Shown here piece after piece: positions 49,313-57,800 of a DNA stretch of 64,000 nucleotides; within the stretch, counting starts at the first letter, position 1; every line of letters starts with the position of its first letter. Source of the DNA: an uncultured Bacteroidales bacterium (lineage in GTDB: Bacteria > Bacteroidota > Bacteroidia > Bacteroidales > P3); NCBI GenBank assembly GCA_900315935.1, contig ONBB01000008.1, forward strand, positions 1 to 64,000, given 5' to 3'. The translations under genes were made by a program, and so were the position numbers. The notes under the pieces are model-generated. The model worked only from the letters and a program-made list of their open reading frames with translations, was not told the origin of the DNA and ran no database searches.

Positions 49313-49927
49313 CTAGTAGTACTTGTACGCCGTCTCAATCTTGATATGGCGCAGGCGCTGCCCCTTGAAGGTGTATATCTGGGCCACCTCGCCGGCGGCC
49401 GACACCACCTTGAGCACCGCCACCTCGGCGGTGTAGCTCTTGGGGTATTTCTTGAAAAAGACCTTGAAGACGTCGTCTTTGGTCGATCCAGGCCGCAGGC
49501 CGTTGGCCAAAATGATTTCGGAGTCACTGACGTGTCCCGCCAGCACCTCTACTTTGCGCGTCCAGATGGAGTAAAAGAGGTCAAGGTAGCTCCCGTCAAG
49601 GCGCGTCATGCGGTTGACCGACACCTCCATCGAGTCGAAGTACTTGCGGTAGTCGCTCTCGCGGTACCAATGCAGCTGGTTGTCAGTGATGTAGTCCTCC
49701 ATCGACTCCCACACGCCGAAGGGGTATATTACCTGGTTGGACATGGTGTAGACCGTCATGGTGTCGGTGTATACCTTGATATCCTTGATCTGGTATTCGG
49801 GACGGGCGAATGCCTGCATCCGCATGGCTTTGGCACGTGCCGAGACGTTGCCGGTAACCACGTGCTGCTGTGCAACAGCCACGGCCGAAGCGATGACGAG
49901 GGCTATGATGACGAGGGTTTTCTTCAT
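49313..49927 (-). CDS. Secreted hypothetical protein
   Basis: The protein of 204 residues begins with a clear signal peptide (MKKTLVIIALVIASAVAVAQ). The mature part has no motif I can name. It contains IKDIKVYTDTMTVYTMSNQVIYPFGVWESME, a LRPGSTKDDVFKVFFKKYP segment that recalls small periplasmic BamE-like turns, and a closing strand-rich stretch KVVSAAGEVAQIYTFKGQRLRHIKI. The latter resembles the last strands of lipoprotein SmpA/OmlA-type folds, but the match is too weak to claim. It lies 6 bp before nadD. No function is proposed. Confidence 0.75.
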   Translation of the reverse strand: MKKTLVIIALVIASAVAVAQQHVVTGNVSARAKAMRMQAFARPEYQIKDIKVYTDTMTVYTMSNQVIYPFGVWESMEDYITDNQLHWYRESDYRKYFDSMEVSVNRMTRLDGSYLDLFYSIWTRKVEVLAGHVSDSEIILANGLRPGSTKDDVFKVFFKKYPKSYTAEVAVLKVVSAAGEVAQIYTFKGQRLRHIKIETAYKYY

Positions 49928-50271
49928 TGAGGTGTTTTTTGTTTTTAGTACCCTTAACGCGGCAATACTTGCTTTATTGTGCAGAGGCGATTTTTTTCAT
50001 TTTTTCCCGCACAGCCGCCCCCAGATGCCTCTGCTGCGGCTCTGCCCACCGAAATTTATATCGATAAAAATCGCCATTGCAGTAATTACGTATCAACTCC
50101 AACTCCGCCCAGCAACCGTCAGCGTTTCCGCGATTTTTTCGACATATTCGATTTTTTCCAAGTTTATTTATACAGCTGATTTACAAATACATAACTTTTC
50201 CACATGTATCGATAGTCGAACCATTCCCCTACCATCCCCCTAGAATTACCCTAGAGAACCCTAGGCAAATA
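49928..50271. other. 344-bp AT-rich gap without a gene
   Basis: No credible frame is present. Two near copies of TATATCGATAAA...TCGCC lie near 50058 and 50279, the second overlapping the birA 3' end. Around 50242-50270 there are three imperfect CCCTAGA units. I see no promoter with both elements and no hairpin with a T-run. Confidence 0.6.
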
Positions 50272-51018
50272 TCACCCGTATATCGATAAATCGCCCCCCT
50301 CAAAGGCAACCTCCTTCATCCCGCAGCAGAGGCGGCGCCCATCGGCGGCCGTGAGTAACAGGCGCCCATAGGGGTCGATGCCCGTGATGGTGGCCGTAAG
50401 CACCTGGCCCACATAGCGATAGCGTGCCGGATGGCCCATGAGCATCAGGTGTCGCAGGTACTCGGCATCCAGGTCGCTGTCGGCGCGCAGACTGTCGTAC
50501 CTCCGCCCGATACACTCCAGCAACCGCAGCAGCAGTGGCTCCAGGGCGTGGCAGCGCCCCGTCAGCAGACTTATCGACGTGGGGTTGGGCACCCAGGAGG
50601 GGAAGTCCATCTGATTCACATTCAGCCCGATGCCGCAGACTGCCGAGGCGATGCGGTCGCCCTGCAGGCGGGTGCTCACCAGGGTGCCGCATATCTTCCT
50701 GCCGCCGACATAGATGTCATTGGGCCACTTGATGAAAGTGGAATGTGGTAAATGGTAAGTGGAAAGCAGGTCGACCAAAGCGAGCGAGAGGGCTTGCGTA
50801 AGGCGGAACTGCCGATCGGCCGGCAGGAATGTGGGATGCAGCACCAGGCTGAAGGTCAGGTTCTTGCCCGGCTCCGCCGCCCAGTGGTTGCCTCGCTGCC
50901 CGATGCCGGCGGTCTGCTCCAGCGCCCAAAAGCAAGTGAAGTCCCCGACCTCGCCGAGGTCGAGGGCTTCACAATACTTGTTCGTCGACTCTACAGAGTC
51001 GATTTTTACGATTTTCAA
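50272..51018 (-). CDS. birA: Biotin--[acetyl-CoA-carboxylase] ligase
   Basis: The protein of 248 residues is the ligase-only form without a DNA-binding domain. Key parts are SVESTNKYC, the adenylate loop AGIGQRGNHW (residues 37-46), IKWPNDIYVGGRKICGTL and the C-terminal SH3-like domain. It attaches biotin to carboxylase carrier proteins. In the usual GRGRxG loop the first Arg is replaced by Ile and the second by Gln. The latter change is familiar in Bacteroidota, the former is not. Residues LLSTYHLPHSTF before IKWPND come from a 7-bp-periodic tract at 50733-50770. A further AT-rich heptamer tract (51009-51038) covers the start region. Confidence 0.92.
   Translation of the reverse strand: MKIVKIDSVESTNKYCEALDLGEVGDFTCFWALEQTAGIGQRGNHWAAEPGKNLTFSLVLHPTFLPADRQFRLTQALSLALVDLLSTYHLPHSTFIKWPNDIYVGGRKICGTLVSTRLQGDRIASAVCGIGLNVNQMDFPSWVPNPTSISLLTGRCHALEPLLLRLLECIGRRYDSLRADSDLDAEYLRHLMLMGHPARYRYVGQVLTATITGIDPYGRLLLTAADGRRLCCGMKEVAFEGGDLSIYG
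50733..50770. repeat. Heptamer tract inside birA
   Basis: On the plus strand the units read GAAAGTG, GAATGTG, GTAAATG, GTAAGTG and GAAAGCAG, immediately before the conserved KWPND coding segment. It belongs to the same unit family as 9229-9264 and 62105-62131. Confidence 0.78.
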
Positions 51019-51033
51019 TTTTAAATTTTCAGT

Positions 51034-51597
51034 TTAAATCGACATAATCTCCTTTTCCTTGGCGGCGTAGATTTTGTCGCACTCGGCGATGTGCTTGTCG
51101 GTGATGTCCTGGAGTTCTTTCTCCACCTGCTTCACCTCGTCCTCGGGCACCGACTTGTCCTTGAGCTTCTTGACCTTGTCCATCACGTTGCGGCGCACGT
51201 TGCGGACGTTGACCTTGGCGTTCTCAATCTCGGTCTTTGCGGCCTTGCTCAGCTCGCGGCGGCGCTCCTCGGTGAGCGGCGGGATGACGATGCGCAGCAT
51301 GTCGCCCTCCTGGCGCGGGGTGAAGCCCAGGTTGGCGTCCATGATGGCCTTGTTGATGGGGGACACCATGTTCTTCTCCCACGGCTGCACCACGATGGAG
51401 CGAGCGTCGGGCGTGTTGATGTTGGCCACCTGGCTGATTTCGGTCGGGGTGCCGTAGTAGTCCACCTTCACGCCGTCCAACATACCGGGGTTGGCCTTGC
51501 CGGCGCGGATTTTGGCCAGCTCCTTCTCCAGGAAGCTGAGCGAGCTCTGCATACTGTTTTTAGCCTCGTCGAGGCATGCTTTCGATAATTCGTTCAT
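51034..51597 (-). CDS. frr: Ribosome recycling factor
   Basis: The protein of 187 residues has the three-helix bundle and beta-alpha-beta arrangement of RRF. Helix 1 reads CLDEAKNSMQSSLSFLEKELAKIRAGKANP. The hinge and domain II contain VDYYGTPTEISQVANINTPDARSIVVQPWEK. The C-terminal helix has EERRRELSKAAK and VRNVRRNVMDKVKKL. With EF-G it splits post-termination ribosomes. It lies 12 bp after pyrH, the standard pyrH-frr pair. Confidence 0.97.
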   Translation of the reverse strand: MNELSKACLDEAKNSMQSSLSFLEKELAKIRAGKANPGMLDGVKVDYYGTPTEISQVANINTPDARSIVVQPWEKNMVSPINKAIMDANLGFTPRQEGDMLRIVIPPLTEERRRELSKAAKTEIENAKVNVRNVRRNVMDKVKKLKDKSVPEDEVKQVEKELQDITDKHIAECDKIYAAKEKEIMSI

Positions 51598-51609
51598 AGT
51601 GTATAGTGT

Positions 51610-52320
51610 TTAGTTTTTTGTTACCAAAGTTCCAATTTCCTCGCCCTCGACCACGCGCAGCAGGTTGCCCTGGCGGTTCATGTCGAATACGTATATGGGC
51701 AGGTCGTTGTCCTCGGCCAACGCAAAGGCGGTGAGGTCCATAATTTTGAGCTTCTTCTCCAGCGCTTCGCTGTAGGTGAGGCGCATGTACTTGGTGGCCG
51801 AGGGGTCCTTCTCGGGGTCGGCGGTGTAGACGCCGTCCACACGCGTGCCCTTCAGTATCACGTCGGCCTGCATTTCGATGGCGCGCAGGGTCGAGGCGGT
51901 GTCGGTGGTGAAGAAGGGGTTGCCGGTGCCACCGCTGACGATGACCACACGGCCCGCCTCCATGGCCTCCACGGCGCGGCGGCGGCTCATCTCCTTGCAG
52001 ATGGGCTCCACCGCCAGGCCGCCCAGCAGCTCGGTGCGCATGCCCTGCTTCTCCAGCTCGGCCTGCAGCGCCATGCTGTTGATTAGCGTGGCCAGCATGC
52101 CCATGTAGTCGCCCTGCACGCGGTCCATGCCGTTGGCGGCACCGCTCAGGCCGCGGAATATGTTGCCGCCGCCGATGACGATGCCCACCTGGCAGCCGCG
52201 GTCCACCACGGCCTTGATATCCGCGGCGTACTGGCTGAGCATGGCCGGGCTGATGCCATAGCTTTGGTCGCCCATCAGCGACTCGCCGCTCAGTTTGAGC
52301 AATATTCTGTTGTACTTCAT
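51610..52320 (-). CDS. pyrH: UMP kinase
   Basis: The protein of 236 residues has the amino-acid-kinase fold. Diagnostic stretches are RILLKLSGESLMGDQSYGI, VIGGGNIFRG and VIVSGGTGNPFFTTDTAS, with DGVYTADPEKDPSATKY near the C-terminus. It phosphorylates UMP to UDP and is allosterically regulated. It begins the pyrH-frr unit and is separated from the C10 protease gene by 22 bp. Confidence 0.97.
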   Translation of the reverse strand: MKYNRILLKLSGESLMGDQSYGISPAMLSQYAADIKAVVDRGCQVGIVIGGGNIFRGLSGAANGMDRVQGDYMGMLATLINSMALQAELEKQGMRTELLGGLAVEPICKEMSRRRAVEAMEAGRVVIVSGGTGNPFFTTDTASTLRAIEMQADVILKGTRVDGVYTADPEKDPSATKYMRLTYSEALEKKLKIMDLTAFALAEDNDLPIYVFDMNRQGNLLRVVEGEEIGTLVTKN

Positions 52321-52342
52321 ATAGTTAGTTTTATTGTTAGTT

Positions 52343-55300
52343 CTATTGCACTATCAGCTTCCGCACCGTCTCCGCATGCTCTGTGGTAACGCGCACGAAA
52401 TAGGTGCCGCGCGGCAGCAGGCTGACGTCGATGATGAGGGTGGCATGCACAGCGTGAGTTGTGGCCTGGAGGCGACCCTGAAGGTCGAGAACCTCCACCT
52501 TTGCGCCGGACACAAGGCCGGTAAGGGTGGCCTCGGTGGTGGCCGGGTTGGGATGGAGCGCTATCGTACCGTTGGCCACCTCATCGATACCCACCTGTTC
52601 GGGCGTGGCGAAGGTAATAGGCTCGCTCCAGTCGCTGTAGGTGTCGCTGTCGCAGCGTGCACGCACCTTGACAGTGTAGGTGGTCTGCTCGCGGAGTTCG
52701 TTCAGCAGGAAGGGGTGGGCGCTGCTGCTGTAGCGGGTGCCATTGCAGTCAATCTCCCACATCTGCTCGTTGCCGCCGGGGGTCCAGTCGATGGTGGCAC
52801 TGGTGGGGGTGATGTCGGACACCGTTACGTTTGTCGGCACATCGCACTGCGGCGTGGGCATCGGATGGAAGGCGGCCACCACGGTGATATCGCGGATGAG
52901 GGTGAAGGTGTAGGGGTTGGCTGCCGACAGCTGGCTGCCGGTCTCGTCCATCCAGTAGGCGAAGAGGTAGCCGGCCGCAGGCGATGCCGTTACGGTAATC
53001 TGGGTTCCCTCGGCCACACTGCCACTGTGGGTGCTGCTGACTGTGCCCATGTCGCTGCCGTCTGCAATGACCGTTACATTATAATAAGTAACGCCAGGAG
53101 CGTTGGCCTCGAAGGTGGCGGTGTAAGTGGCGTTAGCGGTTACGGTAACGGTGCGCGGGTTGTCGGTGTTGCCGTCCTGCCACTGCACAAAGTGGTAGCC
53201 GCTGTTGGGGGTGGCATAGAGGGTTGCCGTAGCACCGTAGGTGTACTCACCGCCGCCGCTGACCGAACCCATCGTGTTGCTGCTGGACGTGGCGGTGATG
53301 GTGTAGGTGTCTGCTGCGAAGAGGGCATTGAGGGTGATATCGCCCGTGAGGGTGAAGGTGTAGGGGTTGGCCGTCGAGGTCTGGCCAGCGCCGTACTGCC
53401 ACTGCACGAAGTGGTGGCCCGTGGCCGGGGTGGCGGTTACGGTAACCTGGGTGTTCTCTTCCACGCTGCCGCTGTGGGTGCTGCTGACGGTGCCCATGGC
53501 ATTGTCGAGGCTGTTGACCGAGACGTTGTAGTAGGTAACAGTGGGCGCGTTGGCCTCGAAGGTGGCAGTGTAGGTGGCGTTAGCAGTTACGGTAACGGTG
53601 CGCGGGTTGTCGGTGTTGCCGTCCTGCCACTGCACGAAGTGGTGGCCTGTGGCGGCAGTGGCGGTAAGGGTGGCAGTGGCGTTATAGTCATAGCTGCCGC
53701 CGCCGCTGACCGAGCCCATCGTGTTGTCGTTGGCATTGACGGTGAGGGTGTAGCTGTTGGGCGCGAAGGTGGCCGTGTAGGTGGCGTTGCCGGTAACGGT
53801 TACCGTGCGCGGATTGTCGGTGTTGCCGTCCTGCCACTGCACGAAGTGGTGACCTGTGGAGGCCGTGGCCGTCAGGGTGGCCGTGGCACCGTGGTCGTAG
53901 CTGCCGCCGCCGCTCACACCACCCATGGTGGCATCGGCGCTGCTGGCGGTTACGGTGTAGCTGTTGATGGCGAAGGTGGCCGTGTAGGTAGCGTTGCCGG
54001 TTACGGTTACCGTGCGCGGATTCTGCGTGTTGCCGTCGTTCCACTGCACGAAGTGGTAGCCCGTGGCGGCCGTGGCGGTGAGCGTGGCCGTGGCACCGTG
54101 GTCGTAGCTGCCGCCGCCGCTGACGCTACCCATGGTAGCATCGGCGCTGCTGGCGGTTACGGTGTAGCTGTTGATGGCGAAGGTGGCCGTGTATGTGGCG
54201 TTGCCGGTAACGGTTACCGTGCGCGGATTCTGCGTGTTGCCGTCGTTCCACTGCACGAAGTGGTGGCCTGTGGCAGCCGTGGCGGTGAGGGTAGCCGTGG
54301 CACCGTGGTCGTAGTTGCCGCCGCCGCTGACGCTACCCATGGTGGCATCGGTGCTGCTGGCGGTTACGGTGTAGCTGTTGATGGCGAAGGTGGCCGTGTA
54401 GGTGGCGTTGTCTGTAACCGTTACGGTGCGCGGATTCTGCGTGTTGCCGTCGTTCCACTGCACGAAGTGGTAGCCCGTGGCGGCCGTGGCGGTGAGGGTG
54501 GCAGTGGCGTTATAGTCATAGCTGCCGCCGCCGTTGACGCTACCCATCTCGGCATTTGCACTATTGACCGTGAGGGTGTAGCTGTTGGGAGCGAAGTGGG
54601 CAGTGAGGGTGATGTCGCGTGTTACATTAAAGGTATACACACTGGTGGTGGAGACTTGGGTGTTGCCTTCTTTCCAAGCGGTGAAGTGATGGCCGGTGGC
54701 CGCAGTGGCCGTAGCAGTGAATGAGGCACTCTCGGCTATAGTGCTGGCTCCATCCGGCGACACAGAACCCATGGAAGCGCTGGCCGTGGCGAGTGTTACA
54801 GTATATGTGTTGGAGTGGACAGCAAGCTGCACATTGTCGATTGCGGCCGGAGGATTGCTGCCGACCGAATTGTCGTTATACCAAAGGAAGACCAACTTGT
54901 AGTCGCCTGCGGCAGCTACCTGGAAGGTATAGCTGGCACTTTGCCAAGAGGTCTGTTGGTTGAGTTTGCCATTGGAGAGGTCTAGCCAACCCGTGGGTGT
55001 AGTCGTCATGGCACTTTCAGAGCCAGAGAAACTTACATTGGCAAGGTTCTCGCTGGCGGGGCAGAGGAAGATGCGCAGGAAGTCAAAGTTGCTTTCACCG
55101 TCACAACGCCAATTGAATCCGAGGTCGTACTCACCGGCGGCAAGGGTTACAGAGCGGTAGGCCATACTTTGGCTAGTGGCAGCACTGTTCGTATAAACGT
55201 TGCTGGATCCTCCATCATTGGAAATATACAGTGCACGTGTGCCGCTTTGGCTGACGGCGGTGCCTATATGCCACTGGTTGACAGCGGCATTGCTGTACTC

Positions 55301-57751
55301 CCAGTCGCAATCGTCAGCAGTCTCGAAACCGGTGCTGTAAGGCAGCGTGGCGGGCAGTATTATCCTCTCAAGGCTGATGTTGTCGACCGCAGCCGCGCCG
55401 CTTCCCTGACTGTGGTCATTGCGCCACATGAAGACCAACTTGTATAAGCCTGCGTTGGCAAGGTCGAAACTGTAGCTGGTGTCCGACCAGCCGCTCCGTC
55501 GGTTCAGGTAATTGCCCGTGATGTCCGTCCAGCCGGCGGGTACTCCCGTTCGCGCCAATCCATCTGTGGAAAAGAACGAGGCCTCGGGTGTGGAACTGGC
55601 AGGGCAGATGAATACTCGCATAAAGTCAAAGGTGCTCTCGCCATTGCACTTCCATGCGAAGTCGAGGTTGTAATGGCCAGCGGCCAGGTTGAAGGTGCGG
55701 GTGGCAAAGCTGATGCAGGACCGATTGTTGGTGTACGCGTTGGAGGTGCCGCCGTCGTTGGAGATGAACATCTCGACCGAGCCGCCGGTAGAGCCTATGT
55801 ACCACTTGTTGGGCTCGTTGTTCACAAACTCCCAACCACGGTCCTCCGTACCCTCGAAACCTGTGTAGTAGGGCACCGTGGCAGTGTCGTACACTATCGG
55901 TATCGGCGGACGGTAGAAGATGCCGCGTATCATGAAGGTATAGGGTCTGCTGGCATCGAGGCGGGGGATGAAAGAAGGGTACATAAGCAGGCCGTCGCTA
56001 TTGCCCGTGCTAGGACATACGGCTGCTGGAAATGCATTGGGGTCGGCCGAGTACTCGAAGGTGAGCCAGAGGTCCTGTGTACCGTTGAGCGTCAGCGGAG
56101 TAGCGAGGGTGATGGTCTGCCAACTATCCACCTGGGAGGTTGCGAAAGAATCCGTGGCCGTGGCAGCCGGCGTCGAGGTGGTGGGATCGGAGGTGTATGC
56201 ATTGAATGTATGGGCGCCTGCTTCCGCAACGTACAGCTGTACAGCCTGCAGTTCGGTGCCGTTATACAGAAGCGAGGCCGGGAGGCGGATGCCCCAATAG
56301 CTACCAGAGCTGCTCGTGCGATATGCGGATGCCTGGCTTTGGTTGCCGCAATAGGAGAGAGTATCGCCATCGAGGCGCTCGAACTGCGCGGTGAAGTTGT
56401 AGTCGCCACCGTTGGGGGTGAATATGCGGGGACCTACATTGCAACCATTCTCCCACTGGGCAAAGCGGTAGCATTCCGTGGCCGCAGGGAGCAGGGTTAC
56501 TGTGTCGCCAAAGTTGTAGGTACCGGCACCGCTTACCGAGCAGCCGCCACAGCCAGTGGTCGACACCGAGACGGTGCCGCCGACACCGAAGGTGCCACTG
56601 TGCGGTTCAACACCAATCAGGGCAGCATTGTCCATATTGTAGGTGCCCGAGGCATTGCCGCCGATGCCACCCACACCGGGGTTGAGCGAGCCGATGGCAA
56701 AGTTGCCGTCATGGCTGCCACCCCAACCCCAGTTGAAGTGGAACTGGTTACTATTGTTGTAGCCGTCGCAAATGAAGGCATGGCCGCCGTCCGTGTTGCG
56801 ACCCGAGTAAAGAACCGGGCGACTCGCGTCAAGCTCGGCACGCAGAAGGGCACGCCACTGGTCCGACGTGTAGTTCTCCAACCTAATCGAGGTCATGGAG
56901 GACTTGTACTTGAAGTATTTCATCAAGGCCGTCTGGGCGGATGTGCTGAAACGGCCAGGGTAGTTGAGCGTGGTGGCACCGCTGCTGTTGCTGCCATAGT
57001 TCATTTGCACCGCTACTCCGATGTGGTACATCAGCGTGGCCACAGCGGTTTTCTGGATATTGGAGGAGGAGGCAGTGAGCGAGTTGGGCATGTTGGACCA
57101 ATCGTAGGTTGTCGCGCCAAAGTTGGCACTCAACGTCCCCGCACTGGAATGGTTGTAGCTGTGCGAGCCGTGGCCTGTCGCGGGGTGGTTCCAGAACTTC
57201 ATGAGCTGTGCCGTGGCGGTGGCCACGCAGCCCGTGGGGGCGCGGTTGACGCCGACAGTGGGGCACTGCAAGTTGTAAGGGTTGCCCTGGTTCCAGGTGG
57301 TAGTAATCAACGGGGTGACTGCATAGTCTATCCGCGGAAGGTCGGTGGGATTCTCCATAATCTCCCAGCCGGGGGCTGGCTCATTGTCGGAACCGAGAAC
57401 CTCCTTGAGCGTGCGTATCTCACGCTCATAATCCTCGTACCACGCCGCCACATTCTCCGGCATGTCCTTGGTTACAAAACGGCTGGTCGTCGAGTAGCCG
57501 AGGATGGGGATGGCCACATCGTCGGCCGAGACCAGAATAAAGCCCGTCTCACCGAGGGTGAAGACATAGAACTCCGTGTAGGGAGTCTGCGACGTGATGT
57601 CGGTGAGGGCGAACGGTTTTCCCTCATTGGCGTTTACGCGGTTGAGGAAAGCCGAGGCTACTTGGCGGGCCTTGTTGGCGTCCACTGGTTTGGCGTGGAG
57701 GCTGCCGCAGAGTAGCAGCGCGCAGAAAATCAGTAAGGGCGTCTTTTTCAT
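52343..57751 (-). CDS. C10 cysteine protease with nine InlB-type repeats and T9SS sorting domain
   Basis: The protein of 1802 residues has a signal peptide (1-20), an inhibitory propeptide (~21-125) and a streptopain-like C10 catalytic domain. The catalytic pair is Cys175 (TGCVATATAQLM) and His324 (DGGHAFICDGY), with the NWGWGG segment at 340-345. Two jelly-roll/MAM-like domains follow (VPYYTGFEGTEDRGWEF and LPYSTGFETADDCDWEY). Nine InlB-type repeats (GYHFVQWNDGNTQNPRTVTV pattern) and one fibronectin III domain (PTNVTVSDITPTSATIDW) come next. The final ~80 residues (HPNPATTEATLTG...GTYFVRVTTEHAETVRKLIVQ) are a type A T9SS sorting domain, so it should be secreted and surface-anchored through the PorX-controlled system. 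Several repeats are near identical in DNA. Confidence 0.92.
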   Translation of the reverse strand: MKKTPLLIFCALLLCGSLHAKPVDANKARQVASAFLNRVNANEGKPFALTDITSQTPYTEFYVFTLGETGFILVSADDVAIPILGYSTTSRFVTKDMPENVAAWYEDYEREIRTLKEVLGSDNEPAPGWEIMENPTDLPRIDYAVTPLITTTWNQGNPYNLQCPTVGVNRAPTGCVATATAQLMKFWNHPATGHGSHSYNHSSAGTLSANFGATTYDWSNMPNSLTASSSNIQKTAVATLMYHIGVAVQMNYGSNSSGATTLNYPGRFSTSAQTALMKYFKYKSSMTSIRLENYTSDQWRALLRAELDASRPVLYSGRNTDGGHAFICDGYNNSNQFHFNWGWGGSHDGNFAIGSLNPGVGGIGGNASGTYNMDNAALIGVEPHSGTFGVGGTVSVSTTGCGGCSVSGAGTYNFGDTVTLLPAATECYRFAQWENGCNVGPRIFTPNGGDYNFTAQFERLDGDTLSYCGNQSQASAYRTSSSGSYWGIRLPASLLYNGTELQAVQLYVAEAGAHTFNAYTSDPTTSTPAATATDSFATSQVDSWQTITLATPLTLNGTQDLWLTFEYSADPNAFPAAVCPSTGNSDGLLMYPSFIPRLDASRPYTFMIRGIFYRPPIPIVYDTATVPYYTGFEGTEDRGWEFVNNEPNKWYIGSTGGSVEMFISNDGGTSNAYTNNRSCISFATRTFNLAAGHYNLDFAWKCNGESTFDFMRVFICPASSTPEASFFSTDGLARTGVPAGWTDITGNYLNRRSGWSDTSYSFDLANAGLYKLVFMWRNDHSQGSGAAAVDNISLERIILPATLPYSTGFETADDCDWEYSNAAVNQWHIGTAVSQSGTRALYISNDGGSSNVYTNSAATSQSMAYRSVTLAAGEYDLGFNWRCDGESNFDFLRIFLCPASENLANVSFSGSESAMTTTPTGWLDLSNGKLNQQTSWQSASYTFQVAAAGDYKLVFLWYNDNSVGSNPPAAIDNVQLAVHSNTYTVTLATASASMGSVSPDGASTIAESASFTATATAATGHHFTAWKEGNTQVSTTSVYTFNVTRDITLTAHFAPNSYTLTVNSANAEMGSVNGGGSYDYNATATLTATAATGYHFVQWNDGNTQNPRTVTVTDNATYTATFAINSYTVTASSTDATMGSVSGGGNYDHGATATLTATAATGHHFVQWNDGNTQNPRTVTVTGNATYTATFAINSYTVTASSADATMGSVSGGGSYDHGATATLTATAATGYHFVQWNDGNTQNPRTVTVTGNATYTATFAINSYTVTASSADATMGGVSGGGSYDHGATATLTATASTGHHFVQWQDGNTDNPRTVTVTGNATYTATFAPNSYTLTVNANDNTMGSVSGGGSYDYNATATLTATAATGHHFVQWQDGNTDNPRTVTVTANATYTATFEANAPTVTYYNVSVNSLDNAMGTVSSTHSGSVEENTQVTVTATPATGHHFVQWQYGAGQTSTANPYTFTLTGDITLNALFAADTYTITATSSSNTMGSVSGGGEYTYGATATLYATPNSGYHFVQWQDGNTDNPRTVTVTANATYTATFEANAPGVTYYNVTVIADGSDMGTVSSTHSGSVAEGTQITVTASPAAGYLFAYWMDETGSQLSAANPYTFTLIRDITVVAAFHPMPTPQCDVPTNVTVSDITPTSATIDWTPGGNEQMWEIDCNGTRYSSSAHPFLLNELREQTTYTVKVRARCDSDTYSDWSEPITFATPEQVGIDEVANGTIALHPNPATTEATLTGLVSGAKVEVLDLQGRLQATTHAVHATLIIDVSLLPRGTYFVRVTTEHAETVRKLIVQ
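53760..54560. repeat. Near-identical ~204-bp InlB-type repeats within the C10 protease gene
   Basis: Four to five consecutive domain repeats share long identical DNA runs, such as GTGCGCGGATT...GTGTTGCCGTCGTTCCACTGCACGAAGTGG and GTAGCTGTTGATGGCGAAGGTGGCCGTGTA (each written here in part). This suggests recent duplication or gene conversion. Confidence 0.85.
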
Positions 57752-57800
57752 GTTTTTTGTGTTTTTGGGATTTGTAATTTGTTTATTAAAAAACGTGTAT

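Noticed and set aside
49928-50271. Possible replication origin in the AT-rich gap
   Set aside because: Only one weak DnaA-box-like word (TTTTCCACA) is seen, with no cluster of boxes and no dnaA or dnaN gene nearby.
52334-54724. 796-codon plus-strand frame, and similar ones at 33228-35993, 55673-57715 and 57903-60296
   Set aside because: These are antisense shadows of the repeat-rich protease and surface genes, with composition matching no protein family.
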